Source of the DNA: Pigoraptor vietnamica
Lineage: Eukaryota > Opisthokonta > Filasterea
NCBI GenBank assembly: GCA_943704525.1
Contig: CALSCQ010000764.1
Location: forward strand, 17,113-81,112
Length of the DNA: 64,000 nucleotides
Reading direction: 5' to 3'
A program made the position numbers and the translations under genes. The notes beneath the pieces are model-generated. The model saw nothing but the letters and a program-made list of their open reading frames with translations. It was not told the DNA's origin and made no database searches. Each line of letters starts with the position of its first letter. Position 1 is the stretch's first letter. Shown here piece after piece: positions 1 through 9,522 of this stretch.

Positions 1-8
1 CAGATGTT

Positions 9-2399
9 ATGGACGAGCTCATGACGAGCGGGGAGCGCACGTTGGACGCGGCACTGATGAAGGAGCTCAAGTCGGCCTGTCGGGCATCCGACGACACACT
101 CCGCCGCGTGTTTGCGCTGCTCATGGCGCGCATGGCGGAGCCGCACGCGCAAGTGCGTTTCTCTGCGCTACTGGTCGCTTCGGAGCTCTTCGTGAGGTCG
201 CATCTCTTCCGACAGCTGCTCGTCGACGAGTTTCAGCGATTCATTGAGCTGTGCGTCGGCCGTGAACCCGATCACCCTCTGCCACCGCCGCAAGACGCCG
301 CCGAGGAGCTTCGAGAGAAGGCCGTGCGTGCAGTCGCCGACTGGAATGTGACGTACGGGCCGCACTATCGCAAGCTCGCTCTCGGCTACGAGTACCTTCG
401 CGACGGGTTCGGCGTGGACTTTGAGACAATGCGCGTGCGAGATCGCATGCAACAGAAGCGCGAAGAAGAGTACGCGGCGCGTCGGCTGAGGGCCATGCAG
501 CAGCGGTGGGAGGTGCTCGACTCGGAGCTTGGCGATGTGATGCAAGAGATTGACAAGACGCTCGCCGAAATCAACGAGGGGCTGGCCCTTCTCGTCCCGG
601 CGTCGTTTGAGGAGATGTGCGAGGCCGCCGAAGATGGGGACGGTGCTGCAGACGCACAACCCGAAGATAGTGAAGTGGTGGCGAACGCTCATGTGGACGC
701 ACGTCACGTGGACAGTGGGAATGGAGCGGGCCCTATTAGGGACGGGGAGAGGGCGGCGGACGCGTCGATGTCCGACGCCGACGCCGACGGGGACGAGGAT
801 GAAATGGAAGGCGGCGATGAGGCGCTCAGCGACAACGGGGATGCCGAGCCCGCGGGTGATCGGGCGGACGACGCACCTCGGCTCGATGCCGTTGCCTTTG
901 CGAGGAAGTACGGGCTAGGGACGACTTCGTACGAGCTACAGATTCAGCTGACGGGCGGCGACCTCGTCGTGTCTCGCACGGAGGAGAACGCTCCGCTCGT
1001 GGACAGCGTGCTTGACGCGCTTGCGCTTGTCGAGGCGCGTCACTTGCCGGCGGTGCAACGGCTGATCGACTCTGCGGCGCGGATCGAGTGGGAGGAGCGC
1101 GCACGTGATCTCGAATCAGCAATCAAGCGTCTCATCGATGCAAAGGAAGCGCTGAACGAGGCGTCGACGCGCGCGCGAACGCTCGGTCTCCACGCGGGGA
1201 TGCGCCGCGGAAAGAAACGCGACGATGCGGGAGAGAGCGCGGCAGCGGCAGTCGGCGGCGGTGACGAAGAGGACGACGCGATACCCATGCGCCCTGTGGA
1301 GGACAAGGACGGGTACGAGGCGGCCGCCGGTGCGGAGCATGTGCCGGATGCGTCCGTGAAGGAGGGGTACGAAGAGTCGGCGTTTGTGGACGAGGACTTT
1401 GCGCCCAGCGAGTGCGCGCAACTGCCGGCACGACCGGTGGATGTGCCCAAGCGTGTTGCGCAGAAGCAGCTGACCTCTGGACGTCCGTCCCGGGATTTTG
1501 ATCCGACAGTGGGAAAAACGACGCTTACGTTCAGCGACGATCGCGTCGTTATGGGTGTGGGGCAGGCGGGCACTCGCAAGCCCAAGCGCAACGGCGGCGA
1601 AGACGAGGGGGATGCGCGGGTTAATGACGGAGGTGGCGACGACGGGGGCGAAGCGGATGCACGAGGGTCCGCCGAAGAAGAGGCTGGCACAGGGGACGGA
1701 AACGACGAGCACAAGGCGCGCGTGCGACGGCTTATGAAGGTGGCCCCTGTCATTCCGTACGGCGCCGACCTTTCGTATTGGACCGGCGACATTCTCCCGA
1801 CGAATGCGAACGAGCTCGAGTCGTACCACCGCTTCTGGGCGCCGAAGGACATGGACGTCAAGCCGACGTCGGCGTTCCTCGACCAGGTCATGTCGCGCGT
1901 GTCGTACTATGAGCCCAAGGTGGAGCCCGTGCAACACCAGTGCCGCGCGCCGCTTCCCAGTGGCAAATTGTGCCAGCGCCGCGACCGCGAACGCTGCCCG
2001 TTTCACGGGAAAATCGTGCCGCGGGACGATCTGGGTGTCCCGCTCGGCTCCGATGCCGCCGGTGTCGCAGAGGCCACCGGAGAGAAAGTGGCCGAGGGTG
2101 CGCTGCCGAGTGGACAGCCGAAGCGTCGTCATTCAAATGTTGGAGAGGAAGAGGGGACGACGAAGAAGGCCAAGACGGAGGGCGCGAAAGGCGCTGACGA
2201 GGGCGCGGGTCGTGGCAATGGACGTGGGCGGGGAAGGCGCGGGGGTCTTGCGGACACGCGCCCAAAGGAGACGGTGCTGGACCGCATTTCGCGGCGAATC
2301 ATGCACCCGTCGGCGCTGCGCCGGACAGGGGAAGAGATGAAGCGGTACGAGATGCAGCGCCACGGCGACAAGTTTGGCAGTCTGTGGCAGTACTCGTGA
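9..2399 (+). CDS. UVSSA: UVSSA-like protein (UV-stimulated scaffold protein A)
   Basis: Single open exon of 796 residues. Residues about 10-130 form an all-helical VHS/ENTH-like domain. The middle is acidic and low complexity. Residues about 582-617 hold the IPYGADLSYW...HRFW block, and residues about 644-672 the DUF2043 zinc-binding block with spacing C-x9-C-x7-C-x2-H (reads CPFHGKIVPRDD), both diagnostic of UVSSA. The C-terminus is Lys/Gly/Arg-rich and probably nuclear. In known members UVSSA binds stalled RNA polymerase II, recruits TFIIH and stabilises CSB through USP7 in transcription-coupled nucleotide excision repair. Human UVSSA is 709 residues, so this is a full-length size. The ATG lies only 9 bases from the window edge; an upstream exon cannot be excluded, but the VHS-like domain already looks complete. 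Confidence 0.88.
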   Translation: MDELMTSGERTLDAALMKELKSACRASDDTLRRVFALLMARMAEPHAQVRFSALLVASELFVRSHLFRQLLVDEFQRFIELCVGREPDHPLPPPQDAAEELREKAVRAVADWNVTYGPHYRKLALGYEYLRDGFGVDFETMRVRDRMQQKREEEYAARRLRAMQQRWEVLDSELGDVMQEIDKTLAEINEGLALLVPASFEEMCEAAEDGDGAADAQPEDSEVVANAHVDARHVDSGNGAGPIRDGERAADASMSDADADGDEDEMEGGDEALSDNGDAEPAGDRADDAPRLDAVAFARKYGLGTTSYELQIQLTGGDLVVSRTEENAPLVDSVLDALALVEARHLPAVQRLIDSAARIEWEERARDLESAIKRLIDAKEALNEASTRARTLGLHAGMRRGKKRDDAGESAAAAVGGGDEEDDAIPMRPVEDKDGYEAAAGAEHVPDASVKEGYEESAFVDEDFAPSECAQLPARPVDVPKRVAQKQLTSGRPSRDFDPTVGKTTLTFSDDRVVMGVGQAGTRKPKRNGGEDEGDARVNDGGGDDGGEADARGSAEEEAGTGDGNDEHKARVRRLMKVAPVIPYGADLSYWTGDILPTNANELESYHRFWAPKDMDVKPTSAFLDQVMSRVSYYEPKVEPVQHQCRAPLPSGKLCQRRDRERCPFHGKIVPRDDLGVPLGSDAAGVAEATGEKVAEGALPSGQPKRRHSNVGEEEGTTKKAKTEGAKGADEGAGRGNGRGRGRRGGLADTRPKETVLDRISRRIMHPSALRRTGEEMKRYEMQRHGDKFGSLWQYS

Positions 2400-2884
2400 G
2401 CCGCGCCGAGTTGTGTTGTCGTCGGATGGCGAATCGTGGCGTGCGGCGTTCGCGTGTTTTGTCTCTATAGTATATTGCATTGCGCTGTTCTGTCGTTTGC
2501 GTGCTGTATTTACGTGCGTGCGCATCTCAAGACGCGCTGGTTCGCGTTCGTTGCAAAGGCCAAGAAACATCTTAAATGACCGTGCATTGCATCGTTTGTG
2601 TGCATAGTATACCAAAGAATAGGTGGGCAAGGTGCTACGAAATAACGTTCACAAGCAGGCACAGACACACGCACCGCATACACAAAGACAACCGCATGCC
2701 CGCACACGCATGCACACACGCACGCACATGCAACATGTGTGAACAAGGCAAAAGTGCATTTATGAGTTATTGTGCGCACGCGGCAACAAACCCATGCGGC
2801 AACGCAACGCGACGGATACGCAAGACACCGTGGCACCGACACACGCACGCGACACTCCCACTCCACCCCACAATCCCACGCCAT
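2400..2884. other. Intergenic spacer between convergent genes
   Basis: About 485 bases between the stop of UVSSA (+) and the stop of the Rho-like gene (-). It must hold both 3' UTRs. It is rich in CA/CACG runs (about 2655-2730), and no coding signal with family resemblance is seen in any frame. Confidence 0.6.
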
Positions 2885-3979
2885 CTACTGTGGCAAGTTC
2901 TCTATTCGCGGCGGCTCTGTCACATCCAACGACGCGTTGCTCGAATGCTCCACAAAGTCTCGGATGCGCTTGCTCGAAAACTCGTCCCTCGGCGTCGGGT
3001 TGAGCTTGTCCAGCGCGACGAGGTTCTGCTCCGACAGCGCCAGGCTCTGCACGCCCAGCGAAATCGAGTCGCCCTTGCTGTCGAGGCGGTACAGCATCCC
3101 GCTGGGCCGTCGCGTGATCGCCATTCGCAATTTCCGGTACGATTCGGGCGACAGGTTCCCGAGAATAGCGCGCGTGTCGTTCCACTGCGGTGCGAGGAGG
3201 CGGTCGGGCTTCCCCTCGGAAAGGTCCCCGTCGGCGTCCTTGCCTTCGTCGCGAAAGTGGCCCCAGTCCTGCGGCGCGTCGTCGATCACGACGCCCTCCG
3301 GTGACACGCGGATGCTGCCGACGACGCCGCCCTTTGCGACCGCGCCAATGTCCTCCTTCCCCACGGTCGTCTTCGGCGACTTGCCCGACAGCTTCATGAA
3401 AAACTTCGAAAGGGCGCCCTTCTTCTCCTTCAGGTTTTGAAATCCGAGCAGCATCGCCTCCATAAACACGTCCCGCACGCCCACGTTTTGCACCGCCGAG
3501 CACTCGGCGTACTTGCACGGCGCCTTCTTCTCGCAGAGGTCGTCCGCCAGCTGCTTCGCTCGGTCCGTCGTCACGAACCCGTCGCGACCGCCGTGCGTCG
3601 GGTGTGCCGACAAAACTGCGCGCAAGTCGGACTGCGTTCCCACGAGGACGATCGGTGCCGTGCTAAAGTCGCGCACGTCGCGCGCCCATTTTCGTCGGAT
3701 GCGCTCAAACGTGTTCATCGACGCGACGGAAAAGCACAGCATAAAGACGTCGGCGCTAGAGTATGGGTCTGGGATGTGATCGAGCGCATTTCCGCTGCCA
3801 ATCTCGACGCAGAAGACTTGCACGTCGCCCATGCCCTGCACCGTGACGGTGCCAGAGCTGATCTCAAGCACCGTCGGCTCGTGGCTTTCGGGCAGCGCCC
3901 GCGGTCCGAAGAGAAACGACTTGATGAGGCATGTCTTGCCGCACGTGTCGCCAATTATAACGATGCGCAGTGGTCGCAT
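2885..3979 (-). CDS. Atypical Rho-family small GTPase with C-terminal extension
   Basis: 364 residues from the ATG at 3979; an upstream TTG in frame is not needed. Residues 1-175 align with Rho/Rac: a P-loop strand, switch I Thr36 in EPTVLE, the ADVFMLCFSV strand, a Rho insert region, and G5 ECSA at 159-162. The nucleotide motifs are altered. The P-loop reads GDTCGKTC, one residue shorter than GxxxxGK[ST]. The DTAGQ motif is replaced by EIGSG near residues 59-63. G4 is TQSD at 115-118, lacking the usual Lys. The last about 190 residues resemble no domain I know, and there is no CaaX box, so no prenyl anchor is predicted. Rho proteins switch actin and polarity pathways; this one probably handles nucleotide abnormally, as RhoBTB and Rnd types do. 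Single exon. Effectors cannot be inferred. Confidence 0.75.
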   Translation of the reverse strand: MRPLRIVIIGDTCGKTCLIKSFLFGPRALPESHEPTVLEISSGTVTVQGMGDVQVFCVEIGSGNALDHIPDPYSSADVFMLCFSVASMNTFERIRRKWARDVRDFSTAPIVLVGTQSDLRAVLSAHPTHGGRDGFVTTDRAKQLADDLCEKKAPCKYAECSAVQNVGVRDVFMEAMLLGFQNLKEKKGALSKFFMKLSGKSPKTTVGKEDIGAVAKGGVVGSIRVSPEGVVIDDAPQDWGHFRDEGKDADGDLSEGKPDRLLAPQWNDTRAILGNLSPESYRKLRMAITRRPSGMLYRLDSKGDSISLGVQSLALSEQNLVALDKLNPTPRDEFSSKRIRDFVEHSSNASLDVTEPPRIENLPQ

Positions 3980-4763
3980 CTTCGAGAGCCCGCACAAGGC
4001 CTCGTGTCGGGTGTGTCGCGCGCTCTGCCCGGCGGGCCCGATCTCCCGTCCGTCGCTACTGTTGCGCGCCGGATTGCGACATCATGGGAGATTATTGCGC
4101 ATGCGACGTACACACTCTCGGGCCTCGGGGTCTTCGTGGAAGGGAGTCCAATGAAGAGACGCAAAAGTCGAACAACGAATATGACGAAAGTCGAAAAATC
4201 CTCCCCACGTGCGACTGCGAGAACAACACACGCGTCCTTACTCGAAGACACAACACCCAACACAACACCCAACCAACGCGCTGTTTGTGGCTCGCAAATG
4301 GAAAGGGACGTTTGTCGGCGCAAAGCAAAACAAGTGGACGAGAAGATGTGAGGATGTGCCCTCTGCTCAACTCAAACGCCACACTTTGCGAATACACTTA
4401 TTTTAGTGCGACACGCCTAATGTGGCAATTTAGTGAAAATGATGACAAATTCGGTCGAATTCAAATTAATTGCCGCGAGTGGTGTGCCCTAATCGAAAAC
4501 AGACTTCGCGCCGAGTTTATTTTTGACTCCATCCGCGTGCACACCGTACTCTGTGTGCTCACTCACTGCTGTAAGACTGCGTGTTGTCTGGTACTGCGGT
4601 AGTATTGTGGTGCGCTGTTTCACGGCTCACAATTTCGGGTGCAGTTGTTCTGCTTGTGTGTGCGGCCTTAGTCCTTTGTATGCTGATGATTAATGTCGCT
4701 TTTTGAACATTTTCGTTCTCAGGGAAACGCAATTTTATAAGGAGCAGACGTTGACGGCAACGT
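3980..4763. other. Intergenic spacer, two minus-strand neighbours
   Basis: Upstream region of the Rho-like gene and downstream region of the MARVEL-like gene, so it holds that promoter and that 3' UTR. The stretch 4380-4740 is clearly more AT-rich than coding DNA. No gene or RNA seen. Confidence 0.55.
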
Positions 4764-5724
4764 TTAGGCGTAGGCCTCATCGCCCTGAAGGGCGTTGAAG
4801 TAGAGACCGCCCATGGAGACAGCCTGCACGAACGCAACTCGCATTAGTTGTCGCTGAGCGCGCACACGCAGTGCACTCGGGCAAACAACTCAATTCTAAG
4901 GACGCACCATCATGAACACGTAGACGAGCGAGCCGGCAAACTGGAGCTTGATGAACGTGGGGATGCTGTCGACGCACTCCTTGAGCGAGTGCGAGTCCTG
5001 GTCGCACTTCCAGAGAACCTGGCCGTTGGCGTTGACGATGGCGCCGCAAGCGAGGATCGTGAAGGCGGCGAAGAAGAGGGAGTGCTTGCGGCAAAGGGCC
5101 AAAGAAGGCCACAGGGTGGTTAAGGAGCGCAACAAAAACTCAACGGCTAGGGGAGAGAGACTTGGTGCGCTGAAACGGCAACGCCAATGCATTAGAAGCG
5201 GATATGAGGAAGCCGACGACCTTGCTCTTGGAGAAGGCCTTGGCGAGGAAGAGGAGGTTGACGAGGAGGCCGCCGACGGCGAGCGCCCACCAGCAGAAGT
5301 AGTACGCGCTCGTCTTGCTGGGCATGTTATCGAAGACCAACGTCTGGTTGTTGATGTGTATCTCGATGCTCTGGTCGCCCGTGTAGTAGACGCCGTCCGC
5401 CGTCGACATCTTGCCGAAGCCGACGACGAACACAATCCAGCCGCACTGCAAAGAAAGACCCGTCGGTCAATTTTCTGAAGGCAAACTCAGGGGGCGCCTC
5501 AGGATATTGCGCAAATACTCACCGCGGCGAGGAGGGCGGCGAGAATGGTACCCTGCGTCGTGGTACAGCGGGCACGCACGTGTCAGCAGACAAGAAAATA
5601 AACTTCGGAAGGAGAAGTGACCTACGACTTGGTGCACTCAGACGACTCCGCTCGTCAGACGCGAAACTGCCCACACAACATTACGCACGAAGCCTACTGG
5701 CGAAGTACTCACAATCTGGGCCAT
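4764..5724 (-). CDS. Small four-helix MARVEL-like membrane protein
   Basis: Five-exon model of about 167 residues: 5724-5713 (12 bases, MAQI), 5552-5523 (30 bases), 5445-5221, 5084-4908 and 4823-4764. Four hydrophobic helices follow: GTILAALLAACGWIVFVVG, YYFCWWALAVGGLLVNLLFL, HSLFFAAFTILACGAIV and LQFAGSLVYVFMM, with a loop containing two Cys after helix 3 and an acidic tail GDEAYA. The four-pass layout, small size and aromatic helices resemble MARVEL/synaptogyrin-type proteins of vesicles and plasma membrane. No enzymatic motif is visible. The donor of exon 3 (AAG|GTCGTC) is weak and could lie 3 bases further on; the other junctions have good signals and agree in phase. The first two exons are unusually short. 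Confidence 0.62.
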
Positions 5725-6328
5725 TTTTTTGTTGCTTGCAAGTTTCACCGCAAGGAGAAATTGGGATGCCTTTTCTCTGCTGAGAAGAGTGAAATAAGAG
5801 AGAGAGAAAGATGCGGCGTAGCAGTGTGCGCGCGGGTGCGTGTGGAGCAGCAGCCCTTCGAATGTGAGCCAAAATTGCTCGAAAAATAACCGGAAAAATA
5901 GGCGAATAAGTAGAGAAGGTGGACCACGGACAGTGGCAATCTATTTATAATAAAACTGTCTTCTTGTGATATTGTCACAGATGTGCAGACCATAAGGAAG
6001 TCAACAATAAGCCAAACTGCGTAGTAAGTCAAAAAGCCACATCACGTTTTGCCCAATGAAAATGGTACACGGACTATGAACCAGTTTACTTTATGAAGAA
6101 CTTTTTGAGAAGTTAGTCTATAGAGAATCAATGCACAGAAAATTAACGCTGCATGAATTTTTCGGTGGGCAGAAAAGCAATTTACCACAAAAGGAAACAG
6201 CCAATTAGAATGCACCGCCTGGCCACGCCCACATTTTGCGAGAACTCGCAATGTCAGCAGGTGTGTAACAGCGTTACGTCCAAGGCTCTTATCCTTGTGC
6301 TTTACTGCTGAGAGCTATGAGCCCGCAA
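5725..6328. other. AT-rich intergenic spacer
   Basis: Promoter of the MARVEL-like gene and 3' region of the Arp10 gene. Noticeably AT-rich, especially 5880-6200. I see no coding exon, RNA gene or repeat. Confidence 0.55.
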
Positions 6329-7644
6329 TTACACAATAAAAATGGTCTTGTTGTTGCTGGGGACCAGCCCTTCGGACTTTGCAAACTCCGCTCTCGAAAT
6401 CCAGTCGCTTAAGTGGACGTCGAGCGAGGCAATCATTGATGCTACAGAAAGAAATGCCAATTAGTGACTGTAAAATGTGACTGCTCAACAGGCGATGGCT
6501 TGCCGCCAACTCACCGCCCACGATAGACACTGTGTTCGCAGGTAGCAGGCTTTTGTGCACTCGAACGCGGGGGACGAGCGACTTAAGCGACGCGTATCGC
6601 TCCTCCCTTTCGAAGACGCGCGCCAGTTCTGAACGCACACGCACAGACACACCCGGCCACGCCGCGCCCCCGCCCACAAGGACGATGCGGCCCGCAAGTG
6701 TTGATCGGACGTCGAGTGGGCACTGCAAAATGCAACCAACATTAGCAAAATCCAAAAATTGAGGGGCTACGACAGGGTTAAACGATGCACTGACGCACCC
6801 TGAGGAGTGACTCGGCGATCGCGTGTGCCACGCAAAAGCCATCGTCATTTGCTCCGAAGAGAGTCTCGGCTGCGCTCCATCGTGCGCTCGCCGGCACAAT
6901 AAACGACTTCCCATTCTTAAGAGGGTAGGCGCAGCCTTCCACGCGCGCAGCACAGTCGCGAGAAGACGCCACGAAGCCGGTTTGCACAAATACGCCCTCG
7001 ACTGCTTCTTCGGACTTTAGGAGAGACAGAACGTCCAACGATTGCTCCGGTGCGGACGACAGCAACTCGCGCAAGGCCGAATACACGGCCCGCGCGCCGA
7101 CTCCCGCAACTTCCCACGCCTTCGCCACTGGAAAGCCTGAATACACCGGAACGACAGTGGAGTCTTCGTAGCCGAGATCGACGATGAGAGCCGAATCGGC
7201 CGACACAGCAAAGAGCGTCGCGACGTACGATGGCACGAAGACGACCACGGGCACTTCAAAGCGCTCAAATAGTGCCCGAAGAACGAGACGCTTGAAGAGA
7301 TGCGGGAACAACAAGTCCTCGGAGATGACGACCTTGCGCTCGCGTGGATTGACAAGCAGGCGAACGAAAAACAAATCGTGGAAGAAGTCCTGCAGCGCGC
7401 CCGCAACGACATCGTCCGCAGCCGGCGCCGAATCCGCAGCCTTGGAAACGTCTTTCGCACACCGTAGTCGTGCGACAGCTGCGGGCGTGCGGTAGACGTG
7501 ACGCGGTGCGTGCTCGCCGGCCAGCGCGCACTTTGTCAGCCGTGCGCCAATCTCAATAACCACAGCGGCGCGGTCGCGATCCGAGAGTGCCTCCTCGAGA
7601 GAGGGGGTCCCGCCGACCTTTGCGGCGACATACGGCACAGACAT
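6329..7644 (-). CDS. ACTR10: Actin-related protein 10 (dynactin pointed-end subunit)
   Basis: Three exons: 7644-6799, 6722-6515 and 6441-6329, in phase, giving 388 residues (human ACTR10 is 417). The actin fold shows: phosphate-1 strand AAVVIEIGARLTKCALAGE, the middle VSADSALIVDLGYEDSTVVPV strand, IVLVGGGAAWPG, and a C-terminal actin signature SMIASLDVHLSDWISRAEF. The nucleotide loops are diverged, as in Arp10/Arp11. Arp10 caps the pointed end of the Arp1 filament of dynactin with p62, p25 and p27, and helps attach dynein to cargo. Assignment rests on the overall actin pattern plus the N-terminus and length; another divergent Arp is the alternative. It diverges from the V-ATPase D gene. Confidence 0.8.
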
Positions 7645-8255
7645 TTTTGCATTAAGCGAAAGAGAACATTGAGAACTGTTCGAAGATTTCGTTTCACTTG
7701 TGCCGGTGCCGAAGGAGGAGAAGCAGTGACGTCATAATGACGGCGGAATGAATGCCGCATTATCCGGCGTAATCCTTTCCACAATTAGTGATGCAACCCT
7801 GGAGGGTAGTTAATTTGTGAGACTGGCAAAAATGCACATATTTTCGGACCCTTCTTCAATCAATAGGGGACTTACAAGGAGCCTTCATTGTAGCGTGATG
7901 CAAAGCAAAGTGTGCTCAAAGTAAGCGAACACACGAGAGATAGAAGGCCCTGATCGAGCCCGCGTGCGTGTGACACTGCGGAGTGCGAGCTGCTGTTGGG
8001 TAAGATAGTGTGGGTTACGAAAGCACCGTCGTTGATAATGCGACACGCACTCAGCTGTTGCGTATGCATCCTAGTGGGCGGCCATCACCCGCATGACACA
8101 AGCTGTTGTGTTGCGTGTTCACTTGATGAAAGTGGCGACGCATTCTGCTTATTGTGCGTTTCTTCGTGTGGCTGTGGTGCCTGGTTGCGGCATGGGCTGA
8201 TGTGGCTTGTTGTGTGAATGCAGAGTCCGTTTGCGGCAGTGCCCACCCGTTGAAA
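7645..8255. promoter_or_regulatory. Bidirectional promoter of ACTR10 and V-ATPase D, with CRE palindrome
   Basis: A 611-base gap between two head-to-head genes, so it must carry both promoters and 5' UTRs. A perfect palindrome TGACGTCA (CRE/ATF-type bZIP site) lies at 7727-7734, 83 bases upstream of the Arp10 start. No coding exon seen. The motif is observed; its use by a bZIP factor is inference. Confidence 0.5.
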
Positions 8256-8355
8256 ATGTCTTCGAAAGACAGGATCAACATTTTCCCGACGCGCATGTGA
8301 GTGAGCACAACGCGCATCTCTGTCACATTGTCAGTTTGTGGAACGCACGAGCCTC

Positions 8356-8428
<73 letters not shown>

Positions 8429-9248
8429 TGCGAGAGTGTGTGGTGTCTGACGATTTCGTTATCGCAGGGCGCTGACGACGATGAAGAACCGGTTGAAAGG
8501 TGCGCAGAAGGGTCACAGTCTGCTTAAGAAGAAGGCGGACGCCCTCAGCCTGCGCTTCCGCGCCATTCTCGGCAAGATCGTGGAGAACAAGACTCTCATG
8601 GGCGAAGTGATGCGCGTGGCGGCCTTCTCGCTCGCCGAGGCCACGTTTTCCGCTGGCGACATTAGCCATCTCGTCATTGAGAACGCCAACAAGGCGTCTG
8701 TGCGCGTGCGGACGAAGACGGACAACGTCGCTGGTGTGAAGCTGCCTGTTTTCGAGCACTACACCGAGGGCAACGACGTGTATGAGCTGACGGGTCTCGG
8801 GAGGGGAGGCATGCAGATCCAGCGCTGCAAGGAGACGTACGCGAAGGCGCTCACGCTGCTCGTGGAACTCGCGTCGCTGCAGACGTCCTTCCTCACGCTC
8901 GACGAGGTCATCAAGGCGACCAACCGGCGCGTGAATGCCATCGAGCACGTGATCATCCCCAAGATCGAGCGGACGATTGCGTACATTAACAGCGAGCTCG
9001 ACGAGGGCGACCGCGAGGAGTTTTTCCGGCTGAAGAAGGTGCAGAACAAGAAGAAGAAGATGCGCCAGGCGGACGAGGAGGAGGCCGCGGCGAGGAAGGC
9101 GGAGCAGGCAGCCGCGGGTGGCAGCGAGGACGGCAAGCGGCAACAAATCGACTACTCGTCCGGTCTCATCGACATTGCGAACGACATCACGTCGGGCATG
9201 GGATCGCAGACGATCTCGGCGCAGGAGGCACAGGATTTGCTCTTTTAA
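8256..9248 (+). CDS. ATP6V1D: V-type ATPase subunit D
   Basis: Two exons: 8256-8296 and 8468-9248, 273 residues. The N-terminus [14 protein letters not shown], followed after splicing by [19 protein letters not shown] and the [16 protein letters not shown] block, is the signature of V-ATPase subunit D. The C-terminal long helix carries the expected Lys-rich stretch and ends [10 protein letters not shown]. Subunit D with F forms the central rotor shaft of the V1 sector, coupling ATP hydrolysis in A3B3 to proton pumping by Vo in endomembranes. The family is normally about 250 residues, so this is complete. The intron is 171 bases and is largely a GT microsatellite. Confidence 0.96.
8359..8430 (+). 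repeat. (GT)n microsatellite in V-ATPase D intron
   Basis: About 72 bases of GT dinucleotides with one TT interruption and one TA variant, inside the only intron of the V-ATPase D gene, on its sense strand. Confidence 0.95.
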
Positions 9249-9522
9249 GCGCGCCGTTGCCTGCGTGGACTGTCCGCCTGTGTGCGCGATATCTGAGTTT
9301 GGCGGTGGAAATCTGTTGGCGTTCCGTTGCGTGGCGTTGGTCGCGTGCTTGTCGTCGTGCGTTGAGCGTACGCGTGCGTGTGGCACAATATGAAAAGGCT
9401 GTGTGCTTGAGCCACTTTCTCCGTTGTCAGCGTAAAAGCCGTCTCGGCCGTCCAGCGGCGAGTGGCACTAAATTTTTAGTACTTTAGTAACCCTGATCTT
9501 TCGAGTCAGTTGTTTTGTGTTC
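9249..9522. other. Short convergent spacer
   Basis: 274 bases between the stops of V-ATPase D (+) and the FtsJ-type gene (-). Contains both 3' ends only. Confidence 0.6.

Noticed and set aside
3980-3997. N-terminal extension of the Rho-like protein from a TTG
   Set aside because: Start codon would be TTG; the ATG at 3979 gives the normal distance to the P-loop.
5085-5451. Reading straight through as a longer third exon of the MARVEL-like gene
   Set aside because: The frame meets a stop, and the fourth exon with its two helices is only reached by splicing.
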